DNA of 32,571 nucleotides from Chloroflexota bacterium (GTDB lineage: Bacteria; Chloroflexota; Dehalococcoidia; SM23-28-2; JACOUE01), in assembly GCA_016178045.1 (NCBI GenBank), contig JACOUE010000080.1:1-32571 (forward strand), in the 5' to 3' direction. Numbering within the stretch: the first letter of the stretch is position 1; every line of letters begins with the position of its first letter. This document shows positions 16,855 to 24,695 of this stretch, one piece after another. Made by a program: the position numbers and the translations under genes. The notes beneath the pieces were generated by a model. It did no database searches. It was not told the origin of the DNA and saw nothing but the letters and a program-made list of their open reading frames with translations.

Positions 16855-17781
16855 GTGGCTCAGGAGTTCGACATCGTCATCATCGGGGGCGGGCCGGGGG
16901 GGCTCGCCGCCGGCCTGTACGCCGCTCGGGCCCGCCGGCACACGGTCCTCCTAGAGAAGGGCGTCATCGGCGGCCAGATATCGCTGACCGATATCGTCGA
17001 GAACTACCCGGGGATCGAGAGCATCAACGGCTTCGACCTCGCGCAGGCTATGCTCAAGCACGCCGAGAACTACGGTCTGGAGGCCCACTACGTCGAGGTC
17101 GCCGGCCTGGAGCGGGCCGGCCAGAAGTGGGTCGTCCGCACCAACCAGGACGACTACATCGGCAAGGCGGTGATCCTGACGGCGGGAGCCGACTACAACC
17201 GTCTGGGGGTCCCCGGCGAGGAGCGGCTGACCGGCCGCGGCGTCTCCTACTGCGCCACCTGCGACGCCGCCTTCTTCAAGGACCAGGAGGTCGCGGTGGT
17301 CGGCGGCGGCGACTCGGCCCTCGACGAAGGCATGTTTACCAGCCGCTACGCCTCCAAGGTGTACGTCGTCCACCGCCGCGACCAGCTCCGGGCCAGTCGC
17401 GTCCTTCAGGAACGCGCCTTCGCCAACCCGAAGATGGAGTTCACCTGGAACACCGTCGTCACTGAGGTCCTCGGCGAAAACGAGGTCGCGGGCGCCAGGC
17501 TGCGCAACACGATTACCGGCGAGGAGTCGACCCTCGAGGTAAAGGCCGTCTTCATCTTCATCGGCCAGCACCCCAACACCGACTTCCTCAAGGGGCTGGT
17601 ATCGACGGACGAAGGTGGCCACGTCCTGGTCAACGACTGGATGGAGACGGAGTTGCCCGGCCTCTTCGCCGCCGGCGACGTGCGCCAGAACTCGGCGCGA
17701 CAGGTGGTGAGCTCCGCCGGCGACGGCGCCACCGCCGCCATTGCCGCCGACCACTACATCAGCAATACTTTTAGGGAGTAG
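16855..17781 (+). CDS. trxB: Thioredoxin reductase
   Basis: This 308-aa flavoprotein uses NADPH to reduce thioredoxin. The FAD-binding GGGPGGLAAG is at residues 11-20, the redox site CATCD at 133-137, the NADPH-binding VVGGGDSALDEG follows at about 149-160, and the C-terminal FAD motif is LFAAGDVRQ. The start is GTG 16855 with GAGGAG seven bases upstream. Its frame has no internal TGA, so there is no sign that it is itself a selenoprotein even though the tRNA-Sec gene lies 89 bases downstream. Confidence 0.97.
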   Translation: MAQEFDIVIIGGGPGGLAAGLYAARARRHTVLLEKGVIGGQISLTDIVENYPGIESINGFDLAQAMLKHAENYGLEAHYVEVAGLERAGQKWVVRTNQDDYIGKAVILTAGADYNRLGVPGEERLTGRGVSYCATCDAAFFKDQEVAVVGGGDSALDEGMFTSRYASKVYVVHRRDQLRASRVLQERAFANPKMEFTWNTVVTEVLGENEVAGARLRNTITGEESTLEVKAVFIFIGQHPNTDFLKGLVSTDEGGHVLVNDWMETELPGLFAAGDVRQNSARQVVSSAGDGATAAIAADHYISNTFRE

Positions 17782-17787
17782 GCACAA

Positions 17788-17834
17788 GGGACAAGGAACA
17801 CGGAACACGGCCCTACCCCGTGCTCCTTGTTCCC
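17788..17834. terminator. Imperfect inverted repeat after trxB
   Basis: Arms at 17788-17803 and 17818-17834 pair over about 15 bp with one bulge and one mismatch. The arms are built of GGAAC/ACGG and TTCC/TTG short repeats. It may end trxB transcription before the tRNA gene, but lacks a T-run. Confidence 0.4.
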
Positions 17835-17870
17835 TGTTCCTTGTTCCTGCGGGGACAGGGGCAGCGTCGC

Positions 17871-17967
17871 GGGAGTGGATGGGCCCCGGTGGGCCTCTCG
17901 GTCTTCAAAACCGTTGCGGGGCGGCAGTACCGTCCCGGGTGGGTTCGACTCCCATGCACTCCCGCCA
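17871..17967 (+). tRNA. selC: tRNA-Sec, anticodon TCA
   Basis: The 97-nt sequence folds like bacterial tRNA-Sec. The acceptor strand GGGAGTGG (17871) pairs with GCACTCCC and is followed by discriminator G and an encoded CCA. The D arm is six pairs (GGGCCC, loop CGGT, GGGCCT). The anticodon loop CTTCAAA has TCA at 17905-17907. There is a long variable arm of about eight pairs and a T arm with TTCGACT. It resembles E. coli selC in layout. Two pairs look non-canonical: a G-G at the eighth acceptor position and a T-T at the top of the anticodon stem. The tRNA reads UGA as selenocysteine, so the host should encode SelA, SelB and SelD elsewhere. It is the apparent insertion site of the downstream island. 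Confidence 0.93.
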
Positions 17968-17972
17968 GATTC
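17898..17972 (+). repeat. attL-like direct repeat (3' part of tRNA-Sec)
   Basis: These 75 bases, from the anticodon stem to five bases past CCA, are repeated without a single difference at 32072-32146 in the same orientation. Here they complete an intact tRNA, as expected for attL. Confidence 0.88.
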
Positions 17973-18404
17973 AAAAATCTATCAACTAAGGCCCAGGATG
18001 TGAGATTCCGAGCCGCCTTTATTGCTAAGGCCCCTTCGCAATTGCAAACCTTTTGCTAACGCGCGCAGTCTCCGCCTATCCAAAGGCTATTCACTGGAAC
18101 GAAAGTTTCGCAACCGGTGAACGTGCCGTTGCCGGGACCACCGATGCATATACCCTCCACCGCCATCGGATCGTGCGGTAGCGCTGGACAAAAGTCGTGA
18201 AATCAGACTTGATTTTGCCCTCCTTAAGCTTTATTCAAGGTTGCATAAACTGGCCCAGTCCTCTTTGCCGATGCCACAGGCCTCGTCACAGACGGTATTC
18301 TCGCCTGATGGCACCAAGGGCAATAAACTATCGAATCGTGTAATTTAATCCTTTGTCCATTGTTACTTCTGAGGCCCCGATGCTAGGTTTGCTTGAGCGC
18401 ACGT
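17973..18404. other. Non-coding left end of the island
   Basis: I see no gene in this stretch of 432 bases. It is visibly richer in A and T than its surroundings. It contains TTGCAAACCTTTTGCTAAC (18042-18060), nearly the same as a sequence at 31939-31957 near the other end, and ATTGCTAAGG at 18021. No remnant of an integrase reading frame was recognised. The 3' part must hold the promoter of the acylase gene, but no convincing -10/-35 pair was found. Confidence 0.6.
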
Positions 18405-21400
18405 ATGAACCGGCACGTCAGGCTCATCGGCCTCGTCATCGTCTCGACGGCGCTACCTCTTCTCGTGCTACGAGGGGACCAGGCGGCGGCGCGGGTATCG
18501 CCTGGGCATTACCAGGACTTCGGCGATGCCGGCGGATTCATGAACATCCTCCCACCCGGGCAGGACGGTGTCCTCAACGGGCCCGAGGCCCTCGCCGCCC
18601 AGGCCGGCGATTATCCTCCCCACGTCCTGGACCAGCTCGACATGTACGGCGACCTCGTCTATAACACCCCCGGTCTCGCCGAGGACCGCCTGCCCGAGTT
18701 CTTCAAGGACGCATCCTTCGGTGTCCCTCAGGATGACATCGAGCGCGTTTACTCGCCGGGCGGGCGGACGGACGTCGTGGTTGTACGCGATAAGAGCTTT
18801 GGCGTCCCCCACATCTTCGGCGATACGCGCTACGGCACGATGTTCGCCCAGGGCTATACAGGCGCTGAGGACAGGCTCTTCCTCATGGACGTACTCCGCC
18901 ACGTCGGCCGCGCCCGGCTTTCCGAGTTCCTAGGTGCTTCTCCGGCGAATCAGGACATGGACCGCAAGCAGCTGGCCATTGCCCCCTACAAGGAGGAGGA
19001 CCTCACGGCGCAAATCGATGCCGGCAGAGCGGCGGGTCCCGAGGGTGAGGCGATCTTCCAAGACGTCCTCGCCTACGGCGATGGCGTTAACGCCTACATC
19101 CAGGAGGCCCAGACCGATCCGACAAAGCTGCCGGCCGAATACCCTGCGCTCCAGCAGCTGCCGAGTCCCTGGAAGCCCGAAGACGCCGTCGCCATTGCCT
19201 CTCTTGTGGGGGGTGTATTCGGCAAGGGAGGCGGCGGCGAGTTGATCAACCACTGCGGTCTCAAGAAGATGGCGACTGCCCTCGGGGACGCCGACCAGGC
19301 CCGTAGCGTCTTCGATGACCTCCATTTCGCCAACGATATCGAGGCCCCCACAAGTTCGCGCCACCCGGCCCCGTACATGACCGACCTCGGCCCGGTGGAC
19401 CCGGCCGCTCACCCCGACATCGACTGCGGCAAGGACAGCCTCAAGGCTATTGACCCCGACGGTCCTCCCCTCCAGCAGCTTTTGGACGCTATCGCCGGCG
19501 GCCCCCTGTCTTCCCTCGGGTTCCCCGGCGCCATGAGCAACGCTCTTCTGGTATCCGGGGAGCACACGGTCAGCGGCCGGCCTATCGCCATATTCGGCCC
19601 GCAGACCGGCTACTTCATCCCGCAGCTGCTGGTCGAGAAGGACGTTCATGGGCCGGGCATCGACGCCCGCGGAGTGGCGTTCGCCGGCACCGATCTCTAC
19701 GTTCAGCTGGGCCGCGGCCGGGACTACGCCTGGTCCGCCACCTCTGCCGGCGCGGATAACGTCGACCAGTTTGTCCTCCGGCTTTGCGAGCCGGAGGGTG
19801 GCACACCCGACACCGACTCCATGGGGTACGAGCACGACGGCGTCTGCAAGCCTATCGAGAGGTTCCAGCACACGCAGGTGGCGAAGCCCAGCGGAGGCGG
19901 CACTCCGGAGGAGCCGGACATCGTGCTCTCCTGGCGCGTCGAGCGGACGGACGACTACGGGCCGCTGGTAGCCCGCGGGAGGCTGGAGGACGGCACCCCC
20001 ATCGCGATCGCCTCTCTGCGCAGCACTTATCGCAGCGAGCTCGGCTCCGCCCCCGCCTTCTTTCAGATAAACGATCCTGACTTCATGGCGGGGGGCTTCA
20101 GCGCCTTCCGGGAGGCGATGGGTAGGGTTCAGTACACGTTCAACTGGTTCTACGTGGACGACACGGACATCGGCTACCAGCACTCCTGCAAGTGCCCCCA
20201 GCGGGCCCAGGGAGTCGACCCGTATCTCCCCGTATGGGGAACGGGCCAGTGGGACTGGCAGGGCTTCATTTCGCTCTCCGCGCAGCCTTTCGACCTGAAC
20301 CCCGAAGAGGGATGGCTCATCTCCTGGAACAACAAGCAGGCCCCCGGGTTCACCGCCAGCGACAGCAACTTCTCGTTCGGCCCCACTTACCGCAGCCAGC
20401 TCCTGCAGACCCGAATCGAGGCTGCCATCGCAGCGGGCAAACTAGACCGGGCCGATGTCGTAGACGTGATGGCCGACGCCGGCACCGCGGACCTACGCGG
20501 CCAAGAGCTGCTGCCTCTGCTGCTGAAGGTCCTCGGCCCAACGGCGCCCGCCGACGTCGACCCGCGCAGTCAGGAGATGCGGGACCGGCTAGGTGCTTGG
20601 GCGCCGACGGGCGCCCACCGCCGCGACCGCGACCACGACGGCCAGTACGACGATCCCCAGGCCCCGGCGATCATGGACGCCTGGTGGCCCCGGCTCGCCC
20701 ACGCCATGTTTGACGCCCACTCGGCGAACGCCATCGGTAACCTCAAGTTAGAACTGGAAGACGGCAACCGGACAGCGCACCTCGGGTCCGCCTTTCAGGG
20801 CGCCTTCTACAGCCAGGTAAATAAAGACGTGCGACAGGTGCTCGGTCGGCCGGTGCAAGACGCCTGGTCGCGAACGTACTGCGGCGGTGGGGACCTTGGG
20901 GAGTGCCGGGACGTCCTCTGGCGCTCCTTGGCCCAGGCAGCAGCTGACCTGGAGGAAGAGTTCGACTCGCCCACCGTCGGGGACTGGAAGCGCCAGTTGG
21001 CCGACGAGGACATCCGCCATAGTCCGGTCGGCGTCACCCCGGCACCGGCCATTCACTGGATCAACCGGCCAACTTTCCAGCAGCTTGTCCAGATCGGCAG
21101 GCCGACTCACCCCACGGCGAGCTTTGGCGCGGGCTCCCTGGACGCGACCGGCGGCGGCAAGATCGGCTTCGTTTTCAAGGTCGAGGGGCGGCTGGGAGGC
21201 GGTGGCAGTGGTCGCTTCCGGCTGCACGATCACTCGGGCGGTCATCGCATCGACGTGCAGGAGATTACAGCCGCCCGGCTTCTTACTCCGGGCGAAACCT
21301 GCGCCGGTATAGTCGCCGGCCCGGCTGACACCTTCGAATTCAGCGGTCAGGGCTCCTTCGATGACGCGCCCGGCCACACGGTGCATGTCTGCGCGAGAGA

Positions 21401-21842
21401 CGGCGGCGACCCGGGAGCCGGCGCGGACCGGCTGCACGTCGACTGTACCTGCGGGTACAGCACGGCTTCCGCCTCGGCGGAGACGTTATCCAGCGGCAAC
21501 CTGAAGGTCCGGGTGGTTACGCCGGCTGAGACCGGCGGGAATGGCGCGCCGAGCGTCGTGGCGCTGGAGCCGGCGCTGGGAGCCACCGCTCTGCCGGGGG
21601 AGGCCGTCACCTTCACGACCGCGGTCTACGACGAGCGCGGAGACCCTCTCTCCGGCGTGGTAGTTACCCTTATCGGGGTGACCGCGAGCGGGAATACGAC
21701 ATCGCTGACCTCAGTAAGCGATTCCTTCGGTCAGATATCTTTCGTGCTGCTCACCCCTGAGGCCCAAGTCGCAGAATGGACCGCCATGGCCGGAGGTATC
21801 GTCTCAAACCCAGTACTGATGGCGTTCGGCCTGGAACACTGA
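18405..21842 (+). CDS. Exported penicillin-acylase-family Ntn hydrolase with C-terminal Ig-like domain
   Basis: This 1145-aa protein belongs to peptidase family S45 (penicillin and acyl-homoserine-lactone acylases). A signal peptide is seen at the N-terminus (LIGLVIVSTALPLLVLRG, then Ala-rich). The alpha-chain part has IERVYSPGGRTDVVVVRDKS and AQGYTGAEDRLFLMDVLRHV near 113-167. The predicted nucleophile is Ser378 in GAMSNALLVSG, the point where the precursor would cut itself. Matching substrate-pocket features (IFGPQTGYFIPQLL, DYAWSATSAGADNVDQF) follow. Past about residue 880 there is a beta-rich region resembling a post-COAP-1 domain, then a Big-1-like Ig domain (about 1050-1140). ATG 18405 is preferred to TTG 18393, but no ribosome site is clear. 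The substrate cannot be told; amides of fatty acids or quorum signals are options. Confidence 0.88.
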   Translation: MNRHVRLIGLVIVSTALPLLVLRGDQAAARVSPGHYQDFGDAGGFMNILPPGQDGVLNGPEALAAQAGDYPPHVLDQLDMYGDLVYNTPGLAEDRLPEFFKDASFGVPQDDIERVYSPGGRTDVVVVRDKSFGVPHIFGDTRYGTMFAQGYTGAEDRLFLMDVLRHVGRARLSEFLGASPANQDMDRKQLAIAPYKEEDLTAQIDAGRAAGPEGEAIFQDVLAYGDGVNAYIQEAQTDPTKLPAEYPALQQLPSPWKPEDAVAIASLVGGVFGKGGGGELINHCGLKKMATALGDADQARSVFDDLHFANDIEAPTSSRHPAPYMTDLGPVDPAAHPDIDCGKDSLKAIDPDGPPLQQLLDAIAGGPLSSLGFPGAMSNALLVSGEHTVSGRPIAIFGPQTGYFIPQLLVEKDVHGPGIDARGVAFAGTDLYVQLGRGRDYAWSATSAGADNVDQFVLRLCEPEGGTPDTDSMGYEHDGVCKPIERFQHTQVAKPSGGGTPEEPDIVLSWRVERTDDYGPLVARGRLEDGTPIAIASLRSTYRSELGSAPAFFQINDPDFMAGGFSAFREAMGRVQYTFNWFYVDDTDIGYQHSCKCPQRAQGVDPYLPVWGTGQWDWQGFISLSAQPFDLNPEEGWLISWNNKQAPGFTASDSNFSFGPTYRSQLLQTRIEAAIAAGKLDRADVVDVMADAGTADLRGQELLPLLLKVLGPTAPADVDPRSQEMRDRLGAWAPTGAHRRDRDHDGQYDDPQAPAIMDAWWPRLAHAMFDAHSANAIGNLKLELEDGNRTAHLGSAFQGAFYSQVNKDVRQVLGRPVQDAWSRTYCGGGDLGECRDVLWRSLAQAAADLEEEFDSPTVGDWKRQLADEDIRHSPVGVTPAPAIHWINRPTFQQLVQIGRPTHPTASFGAGSLDATGGGKIGFVFKVEGRLGGGGSGRFRLHDHSGGHRIDVQEITAARLLTPGETCAGIVAGPADTFEFSGQGSFDDAPGHTVHVCARDGGDPGAGADRLHVDCTCGYSTASASAETLSSGNLKVRVVTPAETGGNGAPSVVALEPALGATALPGEAVTFTTAVYDERGDPLSGVVVTLIGVTASGNTTSLTSVSDSFGQISFVLLTPEAQVAEWTAMAGGIVSNPVLMAFGLEH

Positions 21843-21859
21843 GCGCGGGCGGCCCGCGC
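21843..21859. terminator. GC-rich palindrome after the acylase stop
   Basis: GCGCGGGC and GCCCGCGC are separated by one base and start right after the TGA. The hairpin is strong but has no T-run, so a terminator role is tentative. Nothing else is clear in 21860-22045. Confidence 0.4.
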
Positions 21860-22045
21860 CCTCGACTGAGCTCGTCAGAGCCCGGGGCTCCCAGACTTCC
21901 TGTTCCGGCGGCACCCAGGCGCGGCCAGAGTCCAGGATAAGAGGGAGGCCCGGCGTGGTCCGGCGCGCTTTGCCTTGATTGCGCCTGGTCGATTCTTGAC
22001 GCCATGACGTCTCTCCTCTCTTGGCTTATCCCGGAGCGGCCCGCC

Positions 22046-23140
22046 CTACCTCGTCGGTGACCACACCGGGAAGAACTCGTCCGCGGGTGTGTCGGTGATG
22101 CGGGTAAGACCGGAGCCGTCCGCATTCATGATGTATATTTCGTTGCCACCGTCCCGCTCGGAGACGAAAGCGATCCTCGTCCCGTCGGGTGACCAGGCGA
22201 AGCCGTCGAATCCGTCCTTAGCTGGGTTATTGGTCAGGTTGGTCCTGTCCGACCCGTCAGGGTTGATGACGTAGATGTCTTCGTTCCCTTCCGTGCTATC
22301 GACCACGGCGAGTCTTTCGCCGTCCGGGGACCAGGCGAAGCCGTACAAGGCGCCGCTTCCTTCACTGCCGGTCAGGTTAGCAAGGTCGGAGCCGTCCGGG
22401 CTCACCACGTACAGGTCGTCCTCTACCCCCGCCTCGAAAGCGATCACACTGCCGTCGGGGGACCAGGTCGAGCAGCAGGCGTCGGGGAGCTCGGCGACGA
22501 GCGACTGGTCCGAGCCGTCGGCGTTCATCACGTAGACCGCGGTTTCTCCCTCCCCAGGATCCCGAATGAAGACGATCCGCTGCCCGTCCGGCGACCAGGC
22601 AAGCCCCGACCGCCCGTCGTTTGCGGCCGGATTCGCAGTGAGGTTGGTGGGGTCGGAGCCGTCGGCGCCCATTACGTATACCTCGCCATTTCCATCGTAG
22701 CGGTAGAAGGCGATGCGGGTGCCGTCGGGAGACCACACGGGGATCAGATCAACCGCGGAGTTCTTCGTCAGCCGAGTTAGGCCCGAGCCGTCAGCGTTGG
22801 CGACGTATATCTCTGGCCTATCGGTCCCAGACACGAAAGCGACCCGCTTGCCGTCGGGCGACGAGGCCGGATAGAGCCCTCCGGGTAGGTCCTCGCTGAG
22901 GTTGGTGAGGCCGGAGCCGTCGGGGTTCACCACGTAGACGTCGCAGCGGCCGCCACTCTCCGCTCCATCCTCCGCCGGGCACGTGAAGAAAGCGATCCTT
23001 TCGGCCGTCGGCCCGCCGGTCTCCGTCCCCCCGGTCTCGACCTCACCGCCCCCGCAGGCAACGCCTATCACCAGGGCGACGAAGCCCGCTGCTGCAATCG
23101 CCAGCCGCCGTCCAGTCGTGCTAATGCTCCCACTTTTCAT
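22046..23140 (-). CDS. TolB-like beta-propeller lipoprotein
   Basis: The 364-aa protein has a lipoprotein signal (AAGFVALVIGVACGGG, Cys near residue 29) and then about eight PD40/WD40-like blades, each with a WSPDGTRIAF-type motif followed by YVMNADGSD or YVINPDGSD. It should be anchored on the outside of the membrane. Such propellers bind proteins or cell-wall parts; many Chloroflexota encode several. The start ATG 23140 has AAAGGAG eight bases upstream. It is the last clear gene of the leftward operon, 42 bases after the 77-aa gene. It could sense or display a partner for the secreted proteins upstream, but this is inference. Confidence 0.88.
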   Translation of the reverse strand: MKSGSISTTGRRLAIAAAGFVALVIGVACGGGEVETGGTETGGPTAERIAFFTCPAEDGAESGGRCDVYVVNPDGSGLTNLSEDLPGGLYPASSPDGKRVAFVSGTDRPEIYVANADGSGLTRLTKNSAVDLIPVWSPDGTRIAFYRYDGNGEVYVMGADGSDPTNLTANPAANDGRSGLAWSPDGQRIVFIRDPGEGETAVYVMNADGSDQSLVAELPDACCSTWSPDGSVIAFEAGVEDDLYVVSPDGSDLANLTGSEGSGALYGFAWSPDGERLAVVDSTEGNEDIYVINPDGSDRTNLTNNPAKDGFDGFAWSPDGTRIAFVSERDGGNEIYIMNADGSGLTRITDTPADEFFPVWSPTR

Positions 23141-23182
23141 CGCAGTTTCTCCTTTCGATGAATTTCAGCCAGAGGGCGGGTA

Positions 23183-23416
23183 CTACCCGCCTCTCTTTCC
23201 CCTCGCCAGGAACCGGCCTATCAGCCAGGTGAGGAGCATCCCCACAACGGAGGCTCCCAGGCCGATAGCCCCCATCCAGATACCTACCACGTAGCCGATC
23301 TTGCCAAGCGGGTCCTCGTCTTCTGGGTAAGTGGCAAGGCCCACAGCAGCCGATATGAGGACAATCAAGCCGATGATTGCAACCACGGACAGGACAAAGT
23401 AGATCATAATCTTCAT
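23183..23416 (-). CDS. Small two-helix membrane protein, 77 aa
   Basis: Two hydrophobic helices are clear: residues 4-28 (IYFVLSVVAIIGLIVLISAA) and about 43-68 (VVGIWMGAIGLGASVVGMLL). They are joined by an acidic loop (YPEDEDP), and the tail is Arg/Lys-rich, so both ends probably lie in the cytoplasm. I do not recognise the family. ATG 23416 has AGGAGG five bases upstream and overlaps the stop of the 27-aa gene as ATGA, so the two are likely translated as a pair. Operon position suggests work with the six-helix protein upstream. Confidence 0.8.
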   Translation of the reverse strand: MKIMIYFVLSVVAIIGLIVLISAAVGLATYPEDEDPLGKIGYVVGIWMGAIGLGASVVGMLLTWLIGRFLARGKRGG

Positions 23417-23496
23417 CTCGCCCTCCTTCTGCGGCTAGCCTTATCAGCATGGCGATACTCTATGGCGCCCCCCATGTTAAACAACAGCTTCTTCAT
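23413..23496 (-). CDS. 27-aa coupled small protein
   Basis: The frame starts MKKLLFNMGGAIEYR and ends in an Arg-rich tail (SRRRRAR). It is easily missed because of its size, but three things support it. A strong ribosome site GGAGGT lies seven bases before ATG 23496. Its ATG overlaps the stop of the preceding gene as ATGA. Its stop overlaps the ATG of the 77-aa gene in the same way. The peptide is short, basic and has no long hydrophobic stretch. It may be a functional peptide, or a bridge that carries ribosomes from the upstream gene to the next. Confidence 0.6.
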   Translation of the reverse strand: MKKLLFNMGGAIEYRHADKASRRRRAR

Positions 23497-24242
23497 GGCT
23501 GACCTCCTTTGTCCGAATCAACCGGATGTTCCGGGTTCCTTTTGGCGAGGCTCCGATAGGAAAACCAGAGGCCAGCCGCTCCGACAGCGGCCAACGGCCA
23601 AATGATGAACCCGGGCACATCCCCTCCGTGTCCATTGAGGTACAGGCCGAACACGGCCAGAGTCAGCAAGGCGGCACCGCCAATTCCTGCAGGAATGCTG
23701 AGGATCATCTCCCGCCCGGAGCCCCGGGTCAGCCGGCCGAAGAGCCACCAGCCGACGAGGGAAGCCAGCCAGGCGACGAAGCCGAAGAACCAGACCACTG
23801 AGTGGGCGGAGGATTCGACCCAGCCGCTGTGGAGGAAGTAGGTCCTGCCGTCGTCGCCGGTGACTCTGTCGAAGCTAAGATATAGCACCAGCACCGGCAG
23901 CCACGCTTGGGCTGTCCCCAGAAACCCGGCCACTATCCCCGCGCTGCTCACCCTGGCCTTCGAGGATGCCGCCCAGAGGAACGGCGCCAGGCCGAGCAGG
24001 CCCGGCAGGGCAAAGGCCATCACCGTCGCTCGCGCTTCGGAGTACTCAGTCGCGCAGAACCATGAGTATCCGCAACGGTCCGATAGCCCCACCGCCTGCG
24101 GTTCGTGGTACCCGCCGAGCAGTTCGAAGAGCCCGGCGCTCAAGGGCACCGTCACTATGGGCGTGAGAATGAGCCACAGGAACGGTATCCACCACTTGTC
24201 GAGACGCGAGAACCAGCTTCTCGACGTGAGTTCGGTTGCCAT
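23493..24242 (-). CDS. Six-helix membrane protein, 249 aa
   Basis: About six membrane helices are seen: WIPFLWLILTPIVTVPLSAG, then VMAFALPGLLGLAPFLWA, IVAGFLGTAQAWLPVLVLYL, VVWFFGFVAWLASLVGWWLF, ILSIPAGIGGAALLTLAVFG and FIIWPLAAVGAAGLWFSY. An outside loop after helix 1 holds two Cys (DRCGYSWFCATEY) that may form a disulfide. I do not know the family. I chose ATG 24242 because of the strong AGGAGGT just before it; another ATG at 24266 overlaps the stop of the NTF2-like gene (TGATG) and would add eight polar residues. The 3' end carries the ribosome site of the 27-aa gene. Confidence 0.82.
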   Translation of the reverse strand: MATELTSRSWFSRLDKWWIPFLWLILTPIVTVPLSAGLFELLGGYHEPQAVGLSDRCGYSWFCATEYSEARATVMAFALPGLLGLAPFLWAASSKARVSSAGIVAGFLGTAQAWLPVLVLYLSFDRVTGDDGRTYFLHSGWVESSAHSVVWFFGFVAWLASLVGWWLFGRLTRGSGREMILSIPAGIGGAALLTLAVFGLYLNGHGGDVPGFIIWPLAAVGAAGLWFSYRSLAKRNPEHPVDSDKGGQP

Positions 24243-24265
24243 GGTGACCTCCTTCTCCCTGCTCA

Positions 24266-24673
24266 TCAGGGCCCCGCCTGGTCGCTGCTGAACATGTGGT
24301 CGATCGCCTTCCAGGACCCGTCCTCCTGCCGGCGGTAGACCACGAGAAACTTGCCGCTGTCCGGTACCGACTTCCCCGATGGCGTGCGCACGGCCAGGGT
24401 GTACCTCCCGCTCCCATAGGCGAGGTGGTTAGAGGTGCGCACCTGGGTCGTCTCGAGCGCGACATCGCTGAGCCCCGCTTCCAGCAGCCCCTGCCAGAAG
24501 TCGCGGATGGCGGGCCGGCCGCTGACGGCGGGATGATTGGGCGGAAGGAGCCGGGATTCGTCGGCGTAGAAGGCGGCCACCAGGCCGGCCGCGTCTCCGG
24601 CGCTGGCGTAGCGGGCGAACTCGGCGTCAAGGGCGCGGATCGCGCCGGCTGTCCTGACCTGCCTTGTTGTCAT
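24266..24673 (-). CDS. NTF2-like (SnoaL/DUF4440-type) protein
   Basis: This 135-aa soluble protein has the cone-shaped NTF2-like fold pattern. The first helix is AIRALDAEFARYASAGDAAG, followed by LVAAFYADESRLLPPNHPAV and SGRPAIRDFWQGLL, then beta strands ending in GSWKAIDHMFSSD. DUF4440/SnoaL proteins act as small enzymes or ligand-binding partners; no catalytic residue can be assigned. ATG 24673 was chosen because it has GGGAG eight bases upstream; the longer frame upstream is Arg/Pro-rich and overlaps the large gene. It follows the beta-helix gene by 22 bases, and its stop overlaps a start of the next gene. Confidence 0.85.
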   Translation of the reverse strand: MTTRQVRTAGAIRALDAEFARYASAGDAAGLVAAFYADESRLLPPNHPAVSGRPAIRDFWQGLLEAGLSDVALETTQVRTSNHLAYGSGRYTLAVRTPSGKSVPDSGKFLVVYRRQEDGSWKAIDHMFSSDQAGP

Positions 24674-24695
24674 GACTGCATCTCCCTGCCCCAAC

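Noticed and set aside
16855-17781. trxB as a selenoprotein because tRNA-Sec is adjacent
   Set aside because: The active site is a plain CATC and there is no in-frame TGA or readable extension past the TAG stop.
21751-22005. 84-codon minus-strand frame (MASRIDQAQ...) with a fair ribosome site GAGGAG
   Set aside because: It overlaps the 3' end of the acylase gene, is Pro/Gly/Arg-rich with no recognisable pattern, and has no other support; kept as doubtful because of the ribosome site.
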